Part shown: positions 29,616 through 37,939 of the stretch, piece by piece
How the letters are laid out: every line of letters starts with the position of its first letter
Position numbering within the stretch: position 1 is the stretch's first letter
NCBI GenBank assembly: GCA_016219005.1
Contig: JACRCN010000052.1
Location: 1-64,000 of the forward strand
DNA length: 64,000 nucleotides
Direction of reading: 5' to 3'
DNA from: Deltaproteobacteria bacterium
Lineage (GTDB): Bacteria; Desulfobacterota; Desulfobacteria; Desulfobacterales; SpSt-501
Position numbers and translations under genes: made by a program
The notes under the pieces: generated by a model
Database searches by the model: none
What the model was told of the DNA's origin: nothing
Seen by the model: the letters and a program-made list of their open reading frames with translations, nothing else

Positions 29616-30701
29616 ATGGCGAATCCAAAAATTCTCGTCATCGGCGGAGGTATTGCAGGAATGACCGCAGCCGTGGAGCTGGCGCGTTTCGGTGCCGAAG
29701 TCGACATCGTCGAACGCAACCGGCGGCTCGGCGGTCATGCCGCCGAGTTTGCATGCAAGGCGCTGGAAGCCTGCGTCAAGTGCGGCGCCTGCCTCATCGC
29801 GCAAACCATCGAGACCGCTGTGACTCACCCCCGGATATCTGCGTACACCGATAGCCGGATTGAAGCCATCACGCGCCGTCACCGGTTTACGTACACGATC
29901 CGCAAAACATCTGGGGCCTCTATGTGCGGCGATGCCGATGCCGTGGTGATCGCCACCGGCTTTCGGACATTCGATCCATCGAATAAGCCCTATGGGTATG
30001 GCCGATTCCCCAATATGATCACCAATCTCGACCTCGAGCGCATGCTGCGAGCCAACGCCAAGGCCATCAGGCCCTCGGACGGTGTTGCGCCCAGGCGCAT
30101 CGCGTTCATCCAGTGCGTCGGCAGCCGGGATGCCAAGCTCGGCCACCTGTGGTGCTCCCAGTTCTGCTGCGGGGCGGCCCTGAGAGCGGCCCGGCTGATC
30201 AAACACCGCCAACCGGAGAGCTTCATCACGATTTTTTTCATCGACATCCAGACCTTCGGCAGGGACTTCGAATCCTTCTACCGGCAGTCTCAACTCGAGT
30301 TCCGGTTTATACGCGCCATTCCGGCGGATGCCTTCCAGCTGGAAGACTCCGGTATCAGGCTCTCCTTCATGGACGATTCCTCCCCGCAAAGCCGAGAGGA
30401 GATCTTCGATCTCGTTGTGCTATCTACCGGCATGCTGCCACCGGAGGGGCTGGCGCAAACCGCTGACGATCTGGGGCTGGCGCTGGCGCCCTCGGGCTAT
30501 GCGGGCACGCAAGCCCATCGCGGTGTATTTGCAGCCGGAGCGGTCCGGGGGCCGATGCGCATCGAGGAAACCATCGCGGATGCGCGCCACACCGCCTGCC
30601 GGGTCCTCGCCTTCCTCGGGATCAAAGGGGGGATCCCGGAAACGCCCGTCGCCGAACGTCGGCCCCTCGCCAGCCGCCTCGTTGCGCCCGGGCGCGGGTA
30701 G
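29616..30701 (+). CDS. FAD-dependent QmoA/HdrA-like oxidoreductase
   Basis: ILVIGGGIAGMTAAVELARFGAEVDIVERNRRLGGHAAEF; CVKCGACL; QCVGSRDAKLGHLWCSQFCC; start MANPKILVIGGG. Confidence 0.9.
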   Translation: MANPKILVIGGGIAGMTAAVELARFGAEVDIVERNRRLGGHAAEFACKALEACVKCGACLIAQTIETAVTHPRISAYTDSRIEAITRRHRFTYTIRKTSGASMCGDADAVVIATGFRTFDPSNKPYGYGRFPNMITNLDLERMLRANAKAIRPSDGVAPRRIAFIQCVGSRDAKLGHLWCSQFCCGAALRAARLIKHRQPESFITIFFIDIQTFGRDFESFYRQSQLEFRFIRAIPADAFQLEDSGIRLSFMDDSSPQSREEIFDLVVLSTGMLPPEGLAQTADDLGLALAPSGYAGTQAHRGVFAAGAVRGPMRIEETIADARHTACRVLAFLGIKGGIPETPVAERRPLASRLVAPGRG

Positions 30702-30746
30702 AGGCAAGCATCCCCGAACATGACCGCAACCCATCAAGGTCTGATC

Positions 30747-32309
30747 ATGGCAGATAATCGAGTCTGTATCCTCGGAAACAACCCCTGTGCATGGAAGATC
30801 GCCGACGCCCTGTCTGAGACGGGAGCCGAGGTCATCCTGGCGACCCGGGGCCAATCGCCGCATACCCAGCGGGTCTGCCGCGTGACAGGTTCACCGGCTC
30901 AGGAAGTCCTTTGCGGAGCACGGCTCGCCTCATGCCGCGGAGGCATCGGGCATTTCGACCTGACGTTTTCCCGAAACGGCGGGGAAGTCCTAAGGACGGT
31001 TTCTACGGTCGTCATCGCCGAATCGGACGAGCGCCGGCCGAATCATGCCCATTACGGGCTGACTCCCGGAGCCGGTGTCACGCCGCTCTCAGGACTGCCC
31101 GACGATGGCAACCTCCCCCCAATGACCGGCTCCCCGTTGAAGCACGTGGCCTTCCTGAACGGCCTGGTCGCCGAAAGCCACCCGGCGATCGCAGGGGAAA
31201 TCATGCGCGCGGCCCTGCGGTTTCAGAGCGAGCACAAGGTTCAGTGCACCATCCTGACCCGCAATCTCAAGGTCGCCGGAGACGGACTCGAAGCCCTCTC
31301 CCGCGAAGCCCGGTCCGCGGGGGTGCTGTTCTTCAAGTTCACAACCTCCACCCCCACGATCCGCCAGGACTCCGAGGGCCGGGTGCAGCTGGCTTTCATC
31401 GACGAGCTCACGGGCAGGGAATTCTCGCTGGCGCCGGATCTGGTGGTGCTGGATGAAACACTCGCGCCATCGCCCTACGCCGTTGAGCTCGGCCGCATCA
31501 TAGGGCTCGAGTCGGACCCCATCGGGTTCGTTCAGGGGGACAATGTGCACCGCCTCACCGCGCTGACCAATCGGCGGGGCGTTGTCGTGGCCGGGCCGTC
31601 CCGGGGCATCGGGCTGGATCCCGCGGTGGAGGCGTCCAATGCCGTCCTGGAGGCATTGGGCGCGGCGGCTTCTACGGCGGGCGGGGCCTCGCAGGCTGCC
31701 GAGATCGAACCCGGCCGTTGCATCCGCTGCCTGACCTGCTTCCGGGTTTGTCCCTACCGCGCGGTGCTGCTCAACACCCGACCGACCATCCTGCCGGCCG
31801 CCTGCGAGCGCTGCGGCATTTGCGCCGCCGAATGCCCTCGGGAGGCCATCCGCATTCCAGGTCAGGAGCGCGAAGATCTGCGCGCGCTCATCACCTCCGG
31901 CCGGAGTCCGGAACCCAAGACGCTCCCGTATATCGTTGCTTTCTGCTGCCGCCGCTCGGCCGGCGTTGCAGCAAAGGCCGCATTGGACACGGGGAAGGGC
32001 TGGGATGCCGTGGTGAACGTCATCGAGGTCCCCTGCGCGGGCAGCATCACGCCGGAATCCATCTTGTCCGCCTTCAGCATGGGGGCCGACGGCGCGCTGG
32101 TGCTCACCTGCCACGAGGACAATTGCCATTCCCGCCAGGGCAATCGCCTCGCGCGCACGCGGGTCGACCAGGTCTCCGACTTTCTCATCCAATGCGGTTA
32201 CGACGCAACGCGGCTTGTGTTCAAGACGCTGGCCGCCAACATGGAAACCGAACTCGACACCATCCTGTCCGAGTTCAGCGCCACCCTGCGCAGCACAGCT
32301 AACCGGTGA
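30747..32309 (+). CDS. QmoB-like protein: HdrA-like region, two [4Fe-4S] motifs and C-terminal MvhD-like domain
   Basis: CIRCLTCFRVCPYRA..CERCGICAAECPREAI; C-term YIVAFCCRRSAG..VIEVPCAGSITPESILSAFSMGADGALVLTCHEDNCHSRQGN. Confidence 0.87.
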   Translation: MADNRVCILGNNPCAWKIADALSETGAEVILATRGQSPHTQRVCRVTGSPAQEVLCGARLASCRGGIGHFDLTFSRNGGEVLRTVSTVVIAESDERRPNHAHYGLTPGAGVTPLSGLPDDGNLPPMTGSPLKHVAFLNGLVAESHPAIAGEIMRAALRFQSEHKVQCTILTRNLKVAGDGLEALSREARSAGVLFFKFTTSTPTIRQDSEGRVQLAFIDELTGREFSLAPDLVVLDETLAPSPYAVELGRIIGLESDPIGFVQGDNVHRLTALTNRRGVVVAGPSRGIGLDPAVEASNAVLEALGAAASTAGGASQAAEIEPGRCIRCLTCFRVCPYRAVLLNTRPTILPAACERCGICAAECPREAIRIPGQEREDLRALITSGRSPEPKTLPYIVAFCCRRSAGVAAKAALDTGKGWDAVVNVIEVPCAGSITPESILSAFSMGADGALVLTCHEDNCHSRQGNRLARTRVDQVSDFLIQCGYDATRLVFKTLAANMETELDTILSEFSATLRSTANR

Positions 32310-32332
32310 CGACATTGCCAAAAGGAACCCCC

Positions 32333-33562
32333 ATGACAACGCCAACCGACGTAAATACCCTGCGCCTGGATGCCGGTCGGAACTGGCCGTATTCTCAGGA
32401 CGCCTGCATGACATGCGGCATGTGCGCATGCGTATGCCCGGTATCGGGCGTCGACGGTTTCGACCCTCGCCGACTCATCCGCCTGGCGGTGTTGGGAATG
32501 CAACCTGAGCTCGTGGAATCGCGCTGGCCATGGATCTGCACCATGTGCGGCAAGTGCGAAAACGTCTGCCCGATGGAAGTGCGGATCGCCGACGTGGTCC
32601 GCCGGGTCCGTTCCCTGCGCGAGCGCGACCATGTGCCCGGCAGCCTCCACAAGGGCCTTGCAGCAGCACTGGCGACCGGCAACAACCTGCGCCTGCCCAA
32701 GGAGGATTTCCTCTTCATTCTGGAGGATGTGGCCGGCGAGATCCGGGAGGAACCCGGGTTTGAGGATCTGCAGGTCCGGGTAGACAAGAAGGGGGCGCGG
32801 GTTCTCACCACCATCCACAACAAGCTCGTCAACACCCACACCGAGGACCTGAAGCACTGGTGGAAGATATTCCACGCCGCGGGCGAGGACTGGACCGTCA
32901 GTTCCGAAAACTGGGAAGGCACCAGCTGGGGTTATTTCACGGGCGACGACGCGGCCATGAAAACCATGGCCGGCCGCATCCTGCAACAGATGGAAGCGCT
33001 TGAGATCGACACCCTGCTATGGCCCGAGTGAGGGCACGCCTACCTCGCAACCCGGTCCGGGTTCGAAACGCACTTTCCGGAAGCCATGAAAAAATATCGC
33101 TTCGTCACCGTCTTCGACCTGCTCACCGAATACATCACGCAAGGCCGGATCACGCTCGACCGCAAGCGCTTCCCCCAACTCGCCACCTACCACGACCCCT
33201 GCAACTATGGCCGCAAGGCACAGTTGCGTTTCGGTCACGGCTTCTTCGAGGAGCCTCGCTGGATCCTCAGCCAATGCGTGGAACGCTGGGTGGACCTGTA
33301 CCCCGACCGCATGAACCAGACCTGCTGCGGGGGCGGCGGCGGCACCCTGGTTACCGGCTACAACGATGAGCGTATCTATTACGGCCGCAGGAAAATGGAG
33401 CAGATCAAAGCCACTGGCGCGCAAATGCTCGTGGTGCCCTGCCACAGCTGCCACGGTCAGCTGGAAAACATCAAGGCGCATTACGGCAGGGCGGACCTGG
33501 AGGTGAAATATCTCTGGGAACTGGTGGCGGACACGCTGGTGCTGCCTTCTGACGCAACCTGA
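32333..33562 (+). CDS. HdrC-HdrB (HdrD/TmcB-like) Fe-S oxidoreductase, predicted selenoprotein; UGA (33029-33031) read as Sec
   Basis: Track ORFs 32306..33031 and 33086..33562 are in the same frame; continuous reading ..EALEIDTLLWPE-U-GHAYLATRSGFETHFPEAMKKYRFVTVFDLLTEYI.. ; N-term CMTCGMCACVCP and CTMCGKCENVCP, C-term CCGGGGG and VVPCHSCHGQ CCG domain. Confidence 0.83.
33045..33066 (+). promoter_or_regulatory. Bacterial SECIS (bSECIS)-like hairpin
   Basis: TCG(c)AACCCG-GTC-CGGGTTCGA: 6-bp perfect apical stem plus 3 bp below a bulged C; loop begins with G; loop starts 23 nt after the UGA. Confidence 0.7.
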
Positions 33563-33799
33563 AGCCAACCACTGTCGACAGGCCATGAAGGCACCCGAGC
33601 GGACCGGCTATCCGTGCTTCGAGCACATCCTTCCTTCGATTAAACCAACAAAATGCAAATCAATCCGCATCCGACGCTCTTAGGGTATGCATCCCAAAAA
33701 GCCAATCAGACAAGCCGGTTATAAGAAAAGCTTAAAATTGTTTTTGCTTGACTCCGATACAATGTAGCTTTAATGTAGCTCAATGCTAAGGGCTCTTGA

Positions 33800-34036
33800 G
33801 TGAATTCAATCAACGATATTCTCCGGGATGGCCCGGTTCCAGCAGGTGGCACGGCCGCTGCCGACCCGACCGCGTTGGCCGCCGGATTGATCCAAAATGC
33901 GTTGCAGACCCAGATCCGCCGCGCCAAAAAGCAGCCGGGCGGCGACACCCAGTGGATGCTGGTCAACATGGAAGAATACCAGAAGCGCAACGCTTCCATT
34001 TTCCGCGAAGCTTGCCTGATCCGGGGGATTTTCTGA
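33800..34036 (+). CDS. Small hypothetical protein (78 aa)
   Basis: Intact ORF, 1-nt gap to the next ORF; TTGACT-N17-TAATGT promoter candidate upstream. Confidence 0.5.
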   Translation: MNSINDILRDGPVPAGGTAAADPTALAAGLIQNALQTQIRRAKKQPGGDTQWMLVNMEEYQKRNASIFREACLIRGIF

Positions 34037-34037
34037 C

Positions 34038-34265
34038 ATGGCAGAAGAAAAATACCGCAACCAGTCTCATCCGGACGGCGGCGAGGAAGCCACCCCGGGC
34101 CCCGATGCCGGCCTGTCCGCGACCGATCCGAGCAGCCGGGTCAAATTCGAGATCTTCGGCGAGGAGATGATCGAAAAACGCGTCAAGGCCAGCGGCAACA
34201 GCGGTAGGGTCTATCTGCCGCCGGACTGGGTCGGGCACAAGGTCAAGATCATCCGGATCGATTAA
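34038..34265 (+). CDS. DUF2080-like small protein with AbrB/SpoVT-like motif
   Basis: C-term EKRVKASGNSGRVYLPPDWVGHKVKIIRID resembles DUF2080 'transposon-associated' proteins. Confidence 0.65.
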   Translation: MAEEKYRNQSHPDGGEEATPGPDAGLSATDPSSRVKFEIFGEEMIEKRVKASGNSGRVYLPPDWVGHKVKIIRID

Positions 34266-34282
34266 ACGCAGAGGGTGCCGCC

Positions 34283-34720
34283 ATGGAGAACATGCAGATT
34301 CGCAGGCTGAAAATCGAGGATGCCGATGAAATCACCAGGATCTATGCTGCCATCACACGCAAACCGGTCAGCGCCGATTTCAAGCGGGTCGTGGAGGATC
34401 ATGCCCGCCGGGAGGACGGCGCCTGCTTTGTGGCCGAAATGAACGGGCAGGTGGTGGGCTTCATGATCAGCACCATTCTGACCGCCGGGTTCGGCATGCC
34501 CACAAGCGCCTGGATCGCAACGTTGGGGGTGAGCCCGGATCACATGGGCCAGGGCATCGGCGCCGGCATGGCGGAGGAGATCTTCGCCTATTACCGCTCC
34601 CATGGCATCGAAAACGTTTACACCGCGGTGCGCTGGGATTCGACGGATATGTTGTCTTTCTTCAAAACCCTCGGCTTCGACCGCAGCAATTTCATCAACC
34701 TGCGCAAGGTGCTGAAATAG
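34283..34720 (+). CDS. GNAT-family N-acetyltransferase
   Basis: IATLGVSPDHMGQGIGAGMAEEIFAYYRSHGIENVYTAVRWDSTDMLSFFKTLGFDR. Confidence 0.88.
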   Translation: MENMQIRRLKIEDADEITRIYAAITRKPVSADFKRVVEDHARREDGACFVAEMNGQVVGFMISTILTAGFGMPTSAWIATLGVSPDHMGQGIGAGMAEEIFAYYRSHGIENVYTAVRWDSTDMLSFFKTLGFDRSNFINLRKVLK

Positions 34721-34915
34721 ATCATCCCGCTCGTCTTCGCCGGTAGAAATCTCGCCGTGCTGCTGCAAATTCCGCATCCCGCTAAGGAACCTAAATAGCC
34801 GCCTCTCTGCGGGGCTCGCGTCGATGTGACAATCCACCGGGATGCACCAAGGCCAATAGCGCAGTACCCGCACGAACCCTTTCAATCCCCGGTCACGGAT
34901 CACCTCCGAATTGGT

Positions 34916-36139
34916 TCAGCCGCCGCCCGGCCGGCGGCCGGTCGGGAGAAAGCTTGAAATAACTCCGCCGCTGAGAATGAGCACCCCGACCATCGAAATC
35001 CCGGCGGCGAATGAATATGCGTCCCCGAGCGCCCCGATCAGAGCCGGGACCAACCCACCACCGACGATGAAGGCAAAAGGCGTGGTCAACGATACCGCAA
35101 TATGGCGCGCCCCGGATGGGGTGGCCATGCTTAAGGCGGCAAAGCCCGCCGGAAAGAAGCACACGGATAGCATGGGTTGGATAGACACCAGATAGGGTAG
35201 CCAGGATGCCGGGGCTGTCCCCAGAACGACTGTCAGCAATCCGTTGAGCACAAACACGATAGTCAGGGTTTTTTTCGGCCCGATGCGGTCGCTCAACCAC
35301 CCGCCGGCGAAGGCCATGATCACGCCGGGAATCCGCGATGCGGCCAGGAGCATGTTCGCAAAATCCCGTTCCAGGCCGTGACCGCTCACCATAAACAGCG
35401 GCAGCATCGTATAAATCCCGTAGCTGCCGCTGATTCCCAGACTGAAGAGCGCTACCATGATCCAGTAGGAAGGCGCCGAGAACAGCACGCGCAGGGATGC
35501 AAAGTGCGGTGCTTCGCCGGCGAAGGCTCCGATGCGTCCGAACCACGCGAAAAGCCCGCCGGCCACCAGGGATCCGAACCCGAGAATCCTGAGCGCGACA
35601 TCCCACGAAGAGAAGGCCAGAACGGCTTCCGCAAACAAGGGAGCCAGGACGAAACTGAGATTGGGGGCGGCCTCGTGGATGGCGATGGCTTTGCCCCAGT
35701 GCTGGCTGCTAACGAACCCCATCAGGGAGGCGATCGCGGAAGGAAGGTACAGACCCGCCGCCAGGCCCACTGAAAGCAGCCCCAGGTGCAGACCCAGAGC
35801 ACTTCGGCTGTAAGTGGTCGCCAGCAAAGCCACCCCGACCAATACGCTTGAGAGCACAATAGTCCGGTGATGGTTCAAGCGCGCGGAGACGAAGCCCGAT
35901 CCGAGCAAGGTTGCGAAATACCCGGCCGATACGGTTAAAAAGAGAGCGCCCGCGGCACTGTGGGAAAGGCCCAGTTCCTTCTCGATGGTCGGCATCAGGG
36001 GGGCCTGGACGATGCGGGCCATAAAGTTCAGAAAAAAAGTGGAGGTGAGCAGAACCAGCGCCCCCACGTAGCGACGAAAGGCGTCGGGATGCCGGCCTGA
36101 CGCGCCCGTCGGGTGTGCGGCCGATACTCCAACGCTCAT
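34916..36139 (-). CDS. MFS transporter
   Basis: 12-TM-like hydrophobic pattern; GWLSDRIGPKKTLTIVFV; N-term VLLTSTFFLNFMARIVQAPLMPTIEKELGLSHS. Confidence 0.87.
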   Translation of the reverse strand: MSVGVSAAHPTGASGRHPDAFRRYVGALVLLTSTFFLNFMARIVQAPLMPTIEKELGLSHSAAGALFLTVSAGYFATLLGSGFVSARLNHHRTIVLSSVLVGVALLATTYSRSALGLHLGLLSVGLAAGLYLPSAIASLMGFVSSQHWGKAIAIHEAAPNLSFVLAPLFAEAVLAFSSWDVALRILGFGSLVAGGLFAWFGRIGAFAGEAPHFASLRVLFSAPSYWIMVALFSLGISGSYGIYTMLPLFMVSGHGLERDFANMLLAASRIPGVIMAFAGGWLSDRIGPKKTLTIVFVLNGLLTVVLGTAPASWLPYLVSIQPMLSVCFFPAGFAALSMATPSGARHIAVSLTTPFAFIVGGGLVPALIGALGDAYSFAAGISMVGVLILSGGVISSFLPTGRRPGGG

Positions 36140-36297
36140 CGCTGCGGCTCCGGCGTCGCTTCAGTTTCCAGAGCCTGGATCGGCATCTTGGTGCCCACCG
36201 CGTGCGAGGCCGATCCGCTCTGCCGGATGATCCGGGCCAGGGCGGTTATTTCACCCACTGCCGGAGAGCGTTCGAGTTCAGCGCATACGTCAACCAT
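36136..36297 (-). pseudogene. 53-aa XdhC/CoxI-like N-terminal fragment, stop overlapping the MFS start (ATGA)
   Basis: Hand translation MVDVCAELERSPAVGEITALARIIRQSGSASHAVGTKMPIQALETEATPEPQR*; GEITALARIIRQSGSASHAVGTKM resembles XdhC GE.VALATVV..GSAPR..GTKML; RBS GTGGAG. Below the ORF-track cutoff. Confidence 0.5.
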
Positions 36298-36312
36298 GGG
36301 ATACTCCACGGG

Positions 36313-37092
36313 TTACAGATCGCAGACGGCCAAAACCGGTGGCTCGGCCATGGCTTGGCCGACAATCACCCGTTGTATCCCTCCCATACCATGCAATTCG
36401 AGCAGCTTGCAAATCCTCGTTCCACCGGCAAGGCCGTCGGGTGTGTCGGCTTGGTTCAGGAACGCCAATCGATGGCAGCGGTCGGGGGCGGCTTGCATGA
36501 TTCCCTGCCGGTGCGCGAGGAGGGCGGCGATGGCCTCGGCATTGACGTCCAATCCCAGGGACAGACCGGTGATCCGTGAAAACCGCTCCGCCCGGAATAC
36601 CCATTGGTCCGTCAATGGCATGCCGAGTGCACGCAAGCCGACCATTCCCACCAACCAACCGGTGCAGGACGGTATCACCGGTTCGTGCTCGGCCGGTGCC
36701 TTCAGCGGACGCCCGGCGGCTCCGTCCGCTTCGACGATGATCCAATCGAACACCCCGGATGCCCACAACCGATCGATCGCATCCGGCGCCAGGCCGGATA
36801 GTTTCCCCTGAGCAGTGATCAGGCCAGACGCAGCCGTGATGTGAGGATGCCGGCTCAGGACCGGAGCGGCCCGCTCCAGGATTTCCTCCGCTGTCACGGC
36901 CAGGATACTAGCGGGGGACTGTTCCGCGGTCGGGGCGTGAATCCGCGTGGTGGTAGTCGTGAGAACCCGCTCACCTTTCCGGGAAAGTTCCCGGGCCAGC
37001 CGGAACATGAGGCTCGTCTTACCGCCCGCGCCCACCAGGCTCACAACGCCGCCGTCTTTTAGAAGCAAGGCATCACGCAACCGATCCGACAT
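36313..37092 (-). CDS. yqeC: YqeC: selenium-dependent molybdenum hydroxylase accessory GTPase-like protein
   Basis: VVSLVGAGGKTSLMFRLARELSRKGERVLTTTTTRI; WIIVEADGAAGRPLKAPAEHEPVIPSCTGWLVGMVGLRALGMPL; start MSDRLRDALL. Confidence 0.9.
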   Translation of the reverse strand: MSDRLRDALLLKDGGVVSLVGAGGKTSLMFRLARELSRKGERVLTTTTTRIHAPTAEQSPASILAVTAEEILERAAPVLSRHPHITAASGLITAQGKLSGLAPDAIDRLWASGVFDWIIVEADGAAGRPLKAPAEHEPVIPSCTGWLVGMVGLRALGMPLTDQWVFRAERFSRITGLSLGLDVNAEAIAALLAHRQGIMQAAPDRCHRLAFLNQADTPDGLAGGTRICKLLELHGMGGIQRVIVGQAMAEPPVLAVCDL

Positions 37093-37115
37093 GCCGTTCG
37101 CCCGGGGATCCGTCA

Positions 37116-37913
37116 CTATCGATTGTAGGTTCGCAGCACGGCCTCCAGAACCGATCCCGCAATGGCGCGGGCCTTGTCTGAAGTGGTGAAGCATCTTGTC
37201 ACATCTTTGCGCGGATCGATGTCGCCGATTTTGAGGCCGCTCGTCACCCAGGTGCCGGGTCGGATCAACCCCCGCAGAACCCCTCCGATGCGACCGAAGA
37301 CCTGCGTTTCCCCGACACGACCGACGGCATCGCCCTTCTCGATGTAATCCCCGATCCGGCAAGAAGATAGGAACTGCCCGTTCGCCGGAGACCTCAGCAC
37401 TCGCTCCGCGGCAATGCCGTCGACCGCTCCGGGAACACCCGTGTCCGGCTCAGCCGAACCCGTCGTGATGATCCGTCCCAGGTTGTGCCCACGTTGGGTC
37501 TCGATCACGCAGTGAACGTCTTCACCGGCCACAAAGCCGGGACCCAGGCCGATGACGAGGGGTGCGTCGTGGGTGCGGGTGCCGAGGTTTTTCTTGGCCA
37601 GGATGGCGTCCACCAGCACATCCGGCCGCATGTTCCGCAGCGTGTTCCACTCCGCGTCGACCGTTACGACGATTTTGCCCTGGTCCCAGATGGAATGGAA
37701 GCGCTCCGCTCCCGAAGCCCTCAGTGCTTCGAGGCCCTCGACGGTTTTGGAACCGGTGTGAACCGCCTCGCAGAAGGCCACCTCGCGCCGCACTGCCAGG
37801 GGCATGGCGGTCTCCATCATGAAAATGGACCGGAGGTTGGCCATGTAGAGCCGCCAGGCCACGGCGCTCGCCATCTCGCCGGCGCCTTTGATCGCTATAA
37901 TGAGTTTCTTCAG
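37116..37913 (-). CDS. yqeB: YqeB (EF2563 family): selenium-dependent molybdenum hydroxylase system protein
   Basis: LIIAIKGAGEMASAVAWRLYMANLRSIFMMETAMPLAVRREVAFCEAV..ILAKKNLGTRTHDAPLVIGLGPGFVAGEDVHCVIETQRGHNLGRII. Start codon uncertain (CTG 37911-37913 or GTG 37929-37931). Confidence 0.9.
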   Translation of the reverse strand: MKKLIIAIKGAGEMASAVAWRLYMANLRSIFMMETAMPLAVRREVAFCEAVHTGSKTVEGLEALRASGAERFHSIWDQGKIVVTVDAEWNTLRNMRPDVLVDAILAKKNLGTRTHDAPLVIGLGPGFVAGEDVHCVIETQRGHNLGRIITTGSAEPDTGVPGAVDGIAAERVLRSPANGQFLSSCRIGDYIEKGDAVGRVGETQVFGRIGGVLRGLIRPGTWVTSGLKIGDIDPRKDVTRCFTTSDKARAIAGSVLEAVLRTYNR

Positions 37914-37939
37914 CTGGATATCGGCCTCCACGCAACGTC

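Noticed and set aside
33086-33562. Separate HdrB-like gene starting at ATG 33086
   Set aside because: Same frame as the upstream HdrC-like ORF, and the intervening 18 codons (GHAYLATRSGFETHFPEA) are typical CCG-protein sequence; better read as one UGA-containing gene.
33800-34265. Transposon based on DUF2080 'transposon-associated' naming
   Set aside because: No transposase, terminal inverted repeats or target duplication seen around the gene; not called as a mobile element.
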